A DNA stretch of 64,000 nt, taken from Ianthella basta. Lineage: Eukaryota; Porifera; Demospongiae; Verongiida; Ianthellidae. The translations under genes and the position numbers were made by a program. The stretch is taken from the NCBI GenBank assembly GCA_964019415.1, contig OZ025884.1, forward strand, positions 5,873,233-5,937,232, in the 5' to 3' direction. How positions within the stretch are numbered: the stretch's first letter is position 1; each line of letters begins with the position of its first letter. Below, piece by piece: positions 47,901 to 59,700 of the stretch. The notes under the pieces were generated by a model. It did not search any database and was not told the origin of the DNA. It saw only the letters and a list, made by a program, of their open reading frames with translations.

Positions 47901-50900
47901 GTCAGTTTCCTGTAGTGTTCCACTGCATATGGCTAATAGATAATCAATCATTGGCATTTATGCTAAGCTATGGTATCTTCATAAAGATCATATAACAAGG
48001 CGGAGGGCAAGACACTACATAATTATGCTGGATACAAGAACAGCTAGTCATCCTGTCTGTTGCATGTGATTATCTCTCTTTCAACCAAGCTTGCCCACCT
48101 ATTGTAGTGGCCAACTGCACAGAATTGACACCTCAACAACCCTATAAACATTGCTGGCATATAATGATCTGCAAACTGCATAACTGTGCATATTGTAGTT
48201 ATAGCAGAATAATACTCACTGTACATGTCTTTTGCCTATACAGATGGCAAGCATCGACTGATCAATGCAGATTCTAACACTAACACAAGTGGACGAGTAG
48301 AGGTGTCAGTTGATGGAGAATGGGGTACAGTGTGTGACAATAACTGGAACCTGAATGAAGCAAATTTGGTATGCCAACAGCTGGGATACAGTGGTGCTTG
48401 GACTGCGTACTACCAACCAGGAGAGGGTCTGGTCAAGGTTGAAGAGCCTCAATGCACTGGAGAGGAAACCACATTACTGGACTGTTGGACAGCACAGACA
48501 GTTGGAAGCAATTCATTGTGTAGTCATGGGAGAGATGTTGCTGTGGAGTGCATGACATCAACATCATATGGTATGAATGGTTGTGCTATGAAGCACTGCA
48601 TTGCAGGTACCCATCACATACACTTAATGCTAATCAGTGCTTGTTCGTCTCATGTCTTGACTCTGCAGCACTTGAGGTTGTGTATGTGACGACAGACTCA
48701 ATTGTGCTCCACTTTCTGGTGAGATATGATAGGTATAGTAGCACTACCTTCAATATCAATGTGGATGGACTGTATTGGGCCCAAACAATGAAGACAATCT
48801 ACACAATCTCTGGACTGGTGAGTGACAGGGAATACATAATGACAGTGGATGTGATTTGGTTAGGAAGGATTCGGACAACACTGCATCAATCTGCTCGAAC
48901 ACAAAAGCTCGGTGAGTACTTCACCTTCCACCACTCACAATACACCATCCACAGGCAATGGCAGCATTCCCTCAATACTAATTACATACTGTCTATCTAT
49001 GCTAATCTATGCTAATCTATCTATCAAAGTGTACATTTGACAGATTGATTAGCAACAATTATTTGTTTGTTAATTCAGCCTACATTATGAAGATCTAATA
49101 TCTCCCCCATGCACTCTCAAGTCTCCTATCCCACCGATGCATGCACTCTCTGCGCAGTTCCTCTCTATGTCTCAGCGCAAGCCATTGGGTCACACTCAAT
49201 CAATGTGACCTGGAGTGTTGCTGAGGAGGATGCAGAAGGTGTCATCCACTATGAGGTCCAGTGGTCCCTGCTTGCTGCAGACAAAGATGACAACATCACC
49301 ACTACCGCCATGACAATCCAACAAGAAGGCAATGTCACATCTGTTCTCATCACTGACCTCCTCCCTGCCATGGAGTACTCCATTCAAGTACGTGCCCTTG
49401 CAACAGCTGGATGGGGACAGTGGAGCCACCAAGTCAGAGCAAGGACTGGTCCAGCTGGTATGCAGTAGCATCATGCTTGTATACATGCTGCAATTTACTA
49501 CCTATACCTCACCTCACCCCTTCCACACAGTCCCAGGTCATGTCACAGATCTGTTAGTGAGTAACTCATCCACCACTTCTCTAACTGTCACATGGAACCC
49601 TCCAACTGTCTACAGTGGAATCATAATTATGTACAAGGTGTGTGTGCACTTGTGTGTCTGTGTGTGTTTGTGTGTGCGCACGTGTGTGTGTGTGTGTTTG
49701 TGTGTGGGGGGGGGGTGTTTGTGCATGTGTGTGTGTGTGTGTGTGTGTGTTTGTGCATGTGTGTATGGGTGGGTGTGCGGGTGTGTGTATGTGTGCGTGT
49801 TTGTGTGTGTGCATTTGCATGTGTGCTATGTCTACTAAAGATCCAACTACAGTAAGCGATCTCTAATTTCTTCTCAGGTGTCACTCAGTGCTTTCAGTGA
49901 CATGATCATTCAGGAGGTTCTCCTTGATGGACTGGCTTTGAGCTACACCTTCCATGGCCTGAGTGCAGGAACAGAGTACACCATCTCTGTCACTGCTGCC
50001 ACTGATGCTGGTCTAGGAACACAGACAATAATCACTTCTACTACACTACAACCTACTATTTCAGCACCTGGTATGATTCATACATTTACACTCAATAATT
50101 TATCTGTCTACTGCATAATACAATGCCTATTAACTACACCTCTCCCCCATACACTCTCTGTGCAGTTCCTCTCTATGTCTCAGCGCAAGCCATTGGGTCA
50201 CACTCAATCAATGTGACCTGGAGTGTTGCTGAGGAGGATGCAGAAGGTGTCATCCATTATGAGGTCCAGTGGTCCCTGCTTGCTGCAGACAGAGATGACA
50301 ACATCACCACTACCACCATGCCCATCCAACAAGAAGGCAACGCCTCATCTGTCCTCATCACTGACCTCCTTCCTGCCATGGAGTACTCCATTCAAGTACG
50401 TGCCCTTGCAACAGCTGGATGGGGACAGTGGAGCCACCAAGTCAGAGCAAGGACTGGTTCAGCTGGTATGCAGTAGCTTACGCACGTACATACTTACATT
50501 AATGTACATCACACATGCACATACATAAGACCACCTTTTCCCCATCTGCCACAGTTCCGGGTCAAGTCAAAGATCTGGTTGTGAGTGACTCATCCACCAC
50601 TTCTCTAACTGTCACCTGGAGTTCTCCAAATGTCTACAAAGGACTCATCACCATCTACAAGGTGGGCGTGTGTCAAGTGTGTGTGTGTGTGTGTGTGCGT
50701 GTGTGCGTCAATATAGTGTACCATGTAGAAATGTTCATCATGCACATTGTAAGCTCAACTCTTCAGCCTCCTACAACTGATTGAGTGCCACAAGTGGCAG
50801 CAGCACTTTCTTTGTCTGTGTTACTCATAACCCTGTTTCCCCTCACAATGTCATACTGTGCCCAACAGTGATGCAGACAATCTTTAATTGCTATAATTGC

Positions 50901-51398
50901 ATGTACTTCATCCATGCTCCTGTCTGTCTACTACAGCTCTAACTAGGTGCATGTCCATTAATTTCTCCTCAGGTGTCACTCAGTGCCTTCAGTGACATGA
51001 TCATTCAGGAGGTTCTCCTTTCTGGACTTGCTTTGAACTACACCTTCCATGGCTTGAGTGCAGGAACAGAGTACACCATCTCTGTCACTGCTTCCACTGA
51101 TGCTGGTCCAGGAACACAGACAACAATAACTTCTACCACAGTGGCTAGCACAGTACAAAACCTAGAGACTTCCATTTCAGCTCCAGGTATGGTCCATGCT
51201 TGTACATTGGTATAAAGTGTCTCACTCCTGTATCATACATTATTGTATGGCACAATTTACTGTAATACAGTTGCAGGGTCTATGGTTGGCATACTGGCAG
51301 TTGTAATCATTGTGCTGGCAGGTGCTCTATGCATTTGGTGAGATTACCATAAATAGCAAGCGCACTCCATTTCAGTGTCTGCCTGTTTCAGTACCATA

Positions 51399-51457
<59 letters not shown>

Positions 51458-51847
51458 TGCAAAGAGCAATGAGTGCTCTTTTCTCCTCCTTTTTCTTCAC
51501 TAAGTCTCTTTCCTCACTACAGCTGTATGTACAGGTGGTGTTGTCTCAAGCACAAGAAGTCGGTCAGTGAGACAGCAGAGTTAGTGACAATGAGGGAAGT
51601 GGAGAGTAGTGCAGCTGCAAATGAGCCAGAGCCAATATATGAAGAGTTTGATCTAGACAACTTGAAGAAGAAGCCTTCCCATTCAACGATGCCGCCTACC
51701 ACAACTGCCATGGCCAACAGCACTTGGATGGACAGGTCTAGGCTCCAGCAGGAGAGAGGAAGCAACCCTTACTCCAACCAACAGCTGAAGGCAGGCCCAC
51801 TTGTGGAGGAAATATATGAACTTCCAGAGCCTGCCATGTACACCTGA
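41926..51847 (+). CDS. Receptor 4: 9x SRCR - 5x FN3 - TM - divergent tail
   Basis: Predicted receptor of 1617 residues. Exons: 41926-42013, 42203-42529, 44123-44425, 44672-44992, 45487-45801, 46118-46453, 46535-46861, 47079-47402, 47536-47865, 48244-48570, 48669-48911, 49158-49457, 49531-49637, 49878-50070, 50166-50465, 50555-50661, 50973-51186, 51271-51337, 51523-51847. Signal peptide 1-29 ([14 protein letters not shown]). SRCR order is S1, S2, S3, S4, S7, S7, S7, S8, S9 (30-999). S5 is missing and S6 survives only as a fragment (45962-46045). After the FN3-like module (1000-1080), the pair middle FN3 plus split FN3 occurs twice (1081-1280, 1281-1487). The helix is 1488-1509. The tail is clearly divergent from receptors 1-3 but keeps IYEEF and ends in IYELP and a YT terminus, with NPYSN replacing NPYYVP. 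Juxtamembrane residues are cysteine-rich (CCMYRWCC). Confidence 0.9.
42566..42665. repeat. Cluster of TCACAC/GTGTGA words
   Basis: About eight TCACAC(C/T) or inverse words lie within 100 bases of intron 2 of receptor 4, partly arranged as inverted repeats (GGTGTGACTGCTCACACC). The core matches the T-box factor half-site TCACACCT in part. It may equally be a fold-back remnant. Confidence 0.4.
42907..43287. repeat. 57-base minisatellite in intron 2, receptor 4
   Basis: About 6.7 direct copies of a 55-58 base unit containing GTGAAGTTCACTGGGGCACC and GATGCCCA. Each unit includes a small hairpin (GGGCA...TGCCC). The homologous intron of receptor 5 (57371-58491), alignable on the right side, lacks it. 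Confidence 0.9.
43288..44122. other. Rest of intron 2, receptor 4
   Basis: Non-coding and alignable in patches to about 57690-58491 of receptor 5. No element is recognised. Confidence 0.5.
45320..45435. repeat. Hairpin upstream of S4, receptor 4
   Basis: An inverted repeat with arms of about 50 bases (AATACCAGCTTGATCCAACA and its complement), 52 bases before the S4 exon. The same hairpin is at 59689-59801 in receptor 5. It is absent before S4 in receptors 2 and 3. Confidence 0.8.
45962..46045 (+). pseudogene. S6 fragment, possible micro-exon, receptor 4
   Basis: The last third of an S6 module ([20 protein letters not shown] start). It is preceded by CAG at 45959-45961 and followed by a GTGAGC donor, phase 1 at both ends and open for 84 bases. 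It could be spliced in-frame as 28 residues with three cysteines or be a dead remnant. The 5' two thirds of S6 and all of S5 are missing. Confidence 0.5.
49638..49830 (+). repeat. GT-rich tract at splice donor, receptor 4
   Basis: An imperfect GT-rich tract beginning at the donor after 49637, with a G10 run near 49707. The second copy of this intron (50662-50972) starts GTGGGCGTGTGT with a shorter GT run. Confidence 0.9.
51400..51450 (+). repeat. (CA)n before tail exon, receptor 4
   Basis: About 50 bases of CA in the intron between the membrane exon and tail exon, as in receptor 1. Confidence 0.95.
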
Positions 51848-52415
51848 GTGAACAGAGCTCCATTATTATGTCAATACGTGTGTTGATCAGAATACATGGA
51901 TAGTTATAGAAAGCACATTAGGTGCATAAGGTTGTGTGTGGTGTGGATTCATATAAAGTGTGCTGTGTGTGCTAGTCCATTGTAGATGAGACAATGCACT
52001 GTAACTTCTGAGAGACCACTACATTTGTATTATAATGTGTGCGATATACTGTATTCATCATTAATTGCAAGGATGTACATAATTCTATGTCAATTGATGC
52101 TTTTGGGAATGCATGGTTTCCTAATGTGTCTCATGATGGCCCCTGGTTGTGAGGGCTTGAATGGTGCTTGTGAGCCGTAGGGCTTTGGCAGAGGGAGCTC
52201 TGTGTCAGACTGTGGGATGTAGGCATTGGGGCGGGGCTCTGCCAAGGTGACAGTCCCATCAAGGAGAGAGTGAACTGGTCCTCTAGTACAACAGCCAGCA
52301 TGGAGAGAAGAAAAGTGGAGAGGACAGCTAGGAGTGGAGTTGTGAGAAGAGGGAAAGATATAGGAGCTATAATATGTTATTGAGCAAAAACATTCCCCTT
52401 AACATTTGCCTATAG
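51848..52415. other. 3' flank of receptor 4
   Basis: No AATAAA is obvious. ATATAAAG near 51952 is the closest. About 52085-52290 matches the repeated downstream segment of receptor 3 and relics a and c (GGTTTCCTAATGTGTCTCAT, GGGCTCTGCCAAGGTGA). Confidence 0.5.
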
Positions 52416-53691
52416 ATGGGAAGCTTCAACTGTGTGATTCAAGCTCTGTCACTGCTACTAGTGGGCGAGTAGAGGTGTCAGTTGATGGAGAATGGGATAC
52501 AGTGTGTGACAATAACTGGAACCTAGATGATGCAACTGTGGTGTGCCAACAGCTGGGATACGATGGTGCTTGGATTGCATACTACCAACCAGGAGAGGGT
52601 CTGGTCAAGGTTGAAGAGCCTCAGTGCACTGGACAGGAAACCCACATTACTGGACTGTTGGACAGCACAGTCAAATGGCTGCAGTGCATTTTGTAGCGGC
52701 AATAGAGATGATGCTGTGGACTGCATCACATCATCATATGGTATAGCTGTTGTGCGAAGTATTGCACTGGTCAGGGGTACCATCATACACACAAGCACCT
52801 GTCTGTTTGTCTCTATGTGTGCATGCCTTAAAATCTGCAGCTGCATTGGAAGTCTCACATGTGGCATCAAATTCAATTGTGCTTCACTTTACGAGGAGTG
52901 ACCATGTCAACATTACATTTCGTGTTGAAGTGGACAGACGACAGTGGGCAGTCACATGGAGTGCATACATTGTGTCTGGACTGGCAAGTGACAGGTCACA
53001 TACATGCATTCATAGTGACAGTCAGGTAGAATGGAGTTCTTTAGAGGACATTTACTTATTATTAAGATTAATTATACACATTCATTCAGTGAGTCATGAT
53101 TTCATTCTTGCACATGCATATATCCATATCATGAAGTTGCACATATATATCTACAAAGCAAATACTCAATTATTGTGTAATGGCTGTAACTATAATATGT
53201 AAATTTAGTATGTGCACCTGGCATAATTATTAGGTTAGATTATTTCATTAGAAATCTAATTCTACAGTCAATATGATAAGTCTAAGTCTTCAAAAATCAA
53301 AAGAATTGATTATGTACTGACTTCAAAATTCATATTAACAATTTGTTGTACAGTAACTGCAGTAACGTACAAGTACCATTCACAAGTGAGGTACTTCACA
53401 CTTGGTGGGATAGCTGTGGATTACTTCACAAACTTGATAAACAGATCTAGAGTATTTTAAGCACAAAATACAACATCTTTGTCACTGCTGCTACTGCTGC
53501 TGGTCTGGGGCCCTTGTGGTGATGCCACCAGCCTTGAATGCTGTGGCCAACTACCCTTGGAAGAACAGTCACAGACCACAGCAGGAGAGAGCCTACAATG
53601 CCTACTATGTCCCTCATGATCAGCCAAGTCCAGGCGCAGTGATGGATGCTATGTGGTGCCACAAATTCAACCTCTAATTCACATTTGAGTG
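52416..53691 (+). pseudogene. Relic c: S9 - FN3 - fused FN3/tail remnant
   Basis: An S9 exon starts at 52416 and ends at the donor after 52740, but an extra C near 52641 shifts the frame. WGT is also changed to WDT. An FN3-like exon (from 52841) shifts frame near 52997. At about 53455-53691 a piece of the split FN3 (FVTAAT) runs directly into a tail remnant (ANYPW, ERAYNAYYVP), with the membrane exon and introns deleted. No signal peptide is seen. The copy is dead. Confidence 0.8.
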
Positions 53692-54309
53692 TATTAGTTC
53701 AATGATTGCTAGCACATTAGGTGCATGAGTTCCCTCCTGGTTAAAATGGCTTTGTATAACATTAGAATGTGTGTGTCCTAGGCCACAATGAGTAAGGACT
53801 GTGTACTACATTGCGTATTTTCAGAGTTGCTTTAGAGCCATTTCACTTTTATTATATAATGTGTGTGACATACTCTACATCAACTATACACCACACCATG
53901 TTGAAAGATTGTTCTTTGCAGTAAGCCACTGCAACGGCCAGGCCGGGCTAGGTACCATGTATATGCATACATATGTTCTATATTTAAATCAAATGTCAAT
54001 CGGTTTTGGGACTGGTTTCCTAATGTGTCTCATGGTAGCCCCTGGTTGTGAGGGCTTGAATGGTGCTTGTGAACTGTAGGGCTTTGGTAGAGGGAGCTCT
54101 GTGTCAGACTGATCATGATCAGATGTAGGCATGCCAAGGTGACATTCCCATTATATAGAGTGAACTGGTCCTCCAGTTCAGCAGTCCAAGAAAGAAATTC
54201 CTATATGATGCATGACCAACTTTTAATTAAACAGGAGATATGCAGTTATATAACTTATACTCGGACACTAGACATTGTTTTGGATCAGTCAATCATCAGT
54301 GCATGGTTG

Positions 54310-55960
54310 AGACAGCCTCTTTGGTCGTGTGGAGGTCTTGTTGGATGGAGAGTGGGGAACAGTCTGTGGGGACTCCTGGAATCTTACAGAGGCTAGTGTA
54401 GTCTGTCGCCAGCTGGGGTTTCCTTTTGCCAAGTCAGCAGGTGCAGGCTACTACGGTCCAGGAAGAGGTAGAATCTGGTTGACCAATGTGTCCTGCAGTG
54501 GTGAAGAGAGAGAGCTGATGAGGTGCTCTTACCACAAACTGTGAACTGCGACCATGATGATGCTGGAGTGATGTGTTCCGTGCATGGATGAGTTACTGTA
54601 TGCATGTAACCAATGTGTAACTTTGTTGTTTAAAGACCTCATGTTTGCTAATTAATGTTTTAGATAGCTATAGTATAAACTTGCATGCTGTATAGGTTTA
54701 ATAGGGCTGTCCTTGCTATCAGTTTAGTATGGTGCTTTCTTTGGTATGATCATCTACACATCACAAAGCACATAGATAGCACACCTCTATCCACACATTT
54801 CTTTCAGATGACATTAGACTGGTTGGTAGCTACATGAGTGAACTGTCATACAATGGGACAGTGGAGGTGTACCGTGAGAATAGGTGGATTGGTGTATGTG
54901 GTGACAGTGACTGGGATATGGCAGATGCTCAAGTGGTCTGTGCCAGGCTGGGCTACAACCAGGCTCGTGTGCTAACATGGACTACCTCCAGTGTGTATTC
55001 AAGATGGATGTATGCAGTGAGATGTGTAGGGTATGAGTCATTTCTATGAATACCCACACCAAATTACACCGCTATACACCTGAACAGTGAATACGTACAC
55101 ACACTGCATGTGGCATGTCAAAATAGAATAAGTTGTTGTTGTTGCATAGCAGGTGTACATTCCCTTCATTTCAGTATGCCACACTAACATTATAGAGGGT
55201 AAGCTGTTGGAGTTATTCAACAGTGATCACAGTAGAATTCAAAATATTATTCTGTCGCTGTTCATGGCAGATCTTCACTTTCAACCAATGAAACATTGGG
55301 AAATATTCATTGTAGGTGTAATCATAACTTTGCACTGTGTACACAGCTCATAACAGGGCTGTGTATTCTGCTTGATGTATAGCTACATTGACTAAACGTG
55401 ATTGATGCTTGAGAGGTCGGTTCATTGCAGTAAGCCACTGCAACGGCCAGGCCGGGCTAGGTTGAACAAAGGCTAATCACTGGATATTACGCCTACCAGC
55501 CTTCTACACCGAAGTGTTTCAGGAGGCTGGGGGGCCGGAGCCCTATTGATGGCGACCAGTGATCGCTTGGTTTTCATGTTGCAATGTGTGCTTTCATAAT
55601 AGTCCTTCGAATGCACAAAGATTCTATGAGACTTGCAGATAGTGTTCACCGCAGTACTGTCTGTACTGGAAGAATTGAAATGGTAAGTGCCTGAATAATA
55701 GAATGGGGAACACTTTGTGATAATGGCTGGGATACAAATGCCTCCATTGTTTGTAGACAGCTTGGTTGTCAAGTGCTTTTGGGTGTCTACAGCCATGCAT
55801 GTTCACTTTGACTGAAGCAGTGGGACCATAGCATTTTTGTGGTTAGATGACTTGCAGTGCAATGATCATGAGGAGGAAAGTTTGTGGATGCAGAGACGTT
55901 GGTCAATACAGCTGTGGTCACTATAAGGATGCTGAATGGAGTGGCCTGTTCTAATGGTAA
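54310..55960 (+). pseudogene. Relic d: broken S1, S2 and S3 exons
   Basis: An S1 remnant (about 54314-54590) lacks its first residues and has an internal deletion after SYHK. An S2 exon (acceptor at 54807) reads to VRCVGYES, then stops at 55049, with the same damaged 3' end as relics a and b. A decayed S3 (about 55615-55960) has frameshifts and stops. About 56031-56085 holds a further S2 scrap. A GC-rich insert of about 140 bases at 55424-55570 begins with a 35-base word also at 53920-53953. Confidence 0.75.
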
Positions 55961-56707
55961 GAGATTATTATATTGTGTATATATACTGCCTTTTATAATA
56001 CGATCTGTGCAATGGGCAGGTAAGGACACCTGACTGGGATGTGGCAGATGCTCAAGTGGTCGTGCCAGGCTGGGCTACAAGGAGGCATGTGAAAAGTTAT
56101 GAGAACTCATTGGAAGCAAAACATTCCTTCAGTTATAACACAGTGTACACTCTGCTTGTACACAATTTTCACAATCAGGGTTGCATGACATACATCAGGT
56201 CTCAGGCTTGATCCTCAACCATGTATATATATGCAGATAATGCTAAAAGCCTGACTGACGACATCAAGTGATTATCCTATATATTATACAGTATCATAGT
56301 GCCAATTGCAAGAACTTCATCACTAGACATGTATGGTCCCCAGACACCACACAGTCAGCCTAACTTGGCTGGCATGAGCATTAATTTTAGTTAACAACTT
56401 GGCAGCACACCAAGAAATGCATCAATCAAGGAGTGGTTGAAACAGAATCCTCAGGGTGTTCTGATATATATTCAAGAGAAATCACCAAACAGAAATACAG
56501 TAAATTTCCTATAATTTTGACTCATTCACAATAACAAACTCACTAACTCTATATAGAAAGCCATCACTTTCATTGACATCTGGCTGGAAATGTAAACAGA
56601 GAATACAATGTCATACGTGAGCAAATCAGTACACTCACCAGTGAGCAATGTGGCAGTGCTTTTAATACTGGAATGAATCTGATTACGTGATGTTTCCAGT
56701 CCTGTAG

Positions 56708-56715
56708 TATATAAG
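56708..56715 (+). promoter_or_regulatory. TATA box, receptor 5
   Basis: TATATAAG at the same distance from the ATG as in receptor 4, in a flank that is nearly identical for about 130 bases. Confidence 0.6.
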
Positions 56716-56761
56716 AGATTAGTCCTCTGATAGCTAATCAGTTAGTCTGCTGGGTAACCTG

Positions 56762-59700
56762 ATGGGAGTCTCTGTTGCCCTGTGTCTGCAGGTTGCAGTG
56801 GTCATCCTGACAGCCAAGCTGGTTGTAACTCAGAACACTTCCACACAGGGTGGGGGGAAAGCATAGTGTAAATTTCTTGTTCTTGTATGCCGCCACGCAA
56901 TGTGTTTATACTTTCCACTCAATTCACATCATCCAATTTCCTATCTGTTACTTCTGCCTGCCAGTACAGTAGAATTTGCTAAGTCATTCCTGTCTCATTC
57001 ATCACCATTCTTGATTGCATGGCATACGTATCCACACGCACAGAGTGGACCATCCGGCTAGTCAATGGAGAAAACAGTTCCAGCACGCTCTCTGGTCGTG
57101 TAGAGGTCTTGTTGGATGGAGAGTGGGGAACAGTCTGTGGGGACTTCTGGAATCTTACAGAGGCTAGTGTAGTCTGTCGCCAGCTGGGGTTTCCTTTTGC
57201 CAAGTCAGCAGGTGCAAGCTACTACGGTCCAGGAAGAGGTCGAATCTGGTTGACCAATGTGTCCTGCAGTGGTGAGGAGCAAGAGCTGATGAGGTGCTCT
57301 TACCACAAAGCTCAAGGTCCACTGGAGAACTGTGATCATTATGATGACATTGGAGTGATGTGTTACATGGGTGAGTTGAGTGTGGTGTGTGGTAATAGTT
57401 ACACACATAAGGCTGTTAGATAGTGCATGAGCAACAATGTCAAGGCAGACTGTAAGAGGTAGAATTGGGATACAAGTACTGGGACCAGTCACTTGCTAAC
57501 TATTTCAAAAAGACAAATTGCCGTGATTTGCTTGCACTGACTCAGAATACTGTGTTCCTGGCCCTAGAGCAGCACCAGATAGTTTAACATAATATTTCAT
57601 TTGGGCAGTCACTATGAATACATTTACAGCAACCACTTGGCTTCCAAATACATGTATGTAGATGCACCCTCTCCCGTGTAGGCTAGAATAGCTGTGCTTT
57701 CTGTTCAAAATTACAACTCTTTATTGTAAATATTGTACACGTGCATAGTATGGCCCCTCAGCCAGTTTAGCAAACAGCTGAGTCTATGACTGTGAAATGT
57801 GATAATTTAGTTTCTGCTCAACATACAGTGTATTAATGCATCCATGCTGACCTTAGTCAAGCCACTAGCTCCAATTAATTCTCCTTAACCCATGAGAGCA
57901 AAATGACATTGGCTCTAGCATCATCATTTTGACACTATCCCTGCACAAGTTTGGTCAATTTAAGCTAGCAATTTTAGACCATGTGCTCGGAATGGGCTTG
58001 AATATACATCGTTGCACCAGCTTATCTGTACTCTTGTCTGTATGCAAATATGACAGCATGCACGAGTCCACCTTGTAGTCAGTAATCAACTCATTTTGCA
58101 TTTGCTAATACCTCAAATAACAATTGCTACTGGTGTCATGATCATCTCTTTATACAGTATTAGGGGCATGTATGTATTTATTAAATTTTATACTGCAAAA
58201 GAATTTTAATTAGCTGTTTGAAATTTTTCCTTCACTAGCTATAGTGTATTTGATAGCTGTGTCTCTGGATACAAGGCACCTTTACACATATGTACTTGCA
58301 CAGTGCTACGTGTTTTCTTACAATTGTCACTTGCATGAGTATTAAAACAATAGTGAGTATACAATCCCATGACCATTACAGTTTATACAGTACACTCACC
58401 TAAGTATGCACTATAAATTGCTTCACTAAGCATCTCAATCATTGCCTGCCTTGATACACATAGAACACCTGTATCCACATGCCTCTTTCAGATGACATAA
58501 GACTGGTTGGTGGTCACATGAGTGAACTGTCATACAACGGTACAGTGGAGGTGTACCGTGAAGATGGGTGGATTGGTGTGTGTGGTGACAGTGACTGGGA
58601 TGTGGCAGATGCTCAAGTGGTCTGTGCCAGGCTGGGCTACAACCAGGCTCGTGTGCTAACATGGACTACCTCCAGTGTGTATTCAAGATGGATGTATGCA
58701 GTGAGATGTGCGGGAAATGAGTCTTCTTTGCAGAATTGTCCACACCAAACAGGCTATGCCTACTGCAGTCCTGCCAGTGTAGAGTGCTTGAACTGTGAGT
58801 ATTTACACACTGCAGCAATATAGTCATTTGAGTAAACATGTTATTGCAATTTTGTATATCATTCTTCTTCACTTTCAACCAATCAAACAAAAGAAAATAG
58901 AAGATGTATAAATTCTAAGCATTCCTTCACACTGCAGTGAACACAACACTGAACTGCACTACATTTGACTAGCATAGAACAGTGTAATGTGTATGTTTTC
59001 AATGTGTAATTTCATGTGAATTGTTTGAATTCACACAGATAATGTGAGACTTGCCAATGGTATTAACAATGGTACTTACTATTCTGGAAGAGTTGAAGTG
59101 GCCGTGAATGGAGAATGGGGAACTGTTTGTGACAACATATACTTCTGGTACTGGGACACAAATGATGCTGCTGTTGTATGCAGACAGCTTGGGTACCCAA
59201 TGGTAGAGGGTGTCTACCGCTATGCTCACTTTGGCCAAGGCAGTGGTAGAATTTGGCTCGCTGATCTGCAGTGCAGTGGCGAAGAGGAAAGTCTGTTTAA
59301 CTGTGGGCACAGAGGCATTGGACAGCACTACTGTGGTCACAATTACGATGTTGGAGTGGCCTGTTCTCGTGGTAAGGGATTGTCTTAAGCTTGCTATGCA
59401 TGTATAATGTCTTATACGTAATTCAATACAAGAGACAGCTGCAACAGGTACATTGTTGGCACAACAGAATTTGTGTATTCTATCAATGAATTGTTTATTG
59501 TACACTGTTGCCAAGGTACTGTACCCAACTACCACTCTGCAGCTGCTATAGAGGTATACACTATTCAGTGCATTCACTGAGTAGTGAATTCCATGCATAT
59601 TTCTAGCACATTGCATAATATTTTGCTATCGCTAAATCTTGGTTTCATTTGTGCTTGATTTTTGTTACGCACAACCCATTGCATGTTAAGAAAGGTGTTA

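Noticed and set aside
54314..54545. S1 exon of a further intact receptor
   Set aside because: No signal-peptide exon or clear acceptor, an internal deletion after SYHK, and the following S2 is broken.
55424..55570. GC-rich insert as a tRNA-derived SINE
   Set aside because: I could not see A- and B-box promoters or a tail repeat. It is left as an unidentified insertion.
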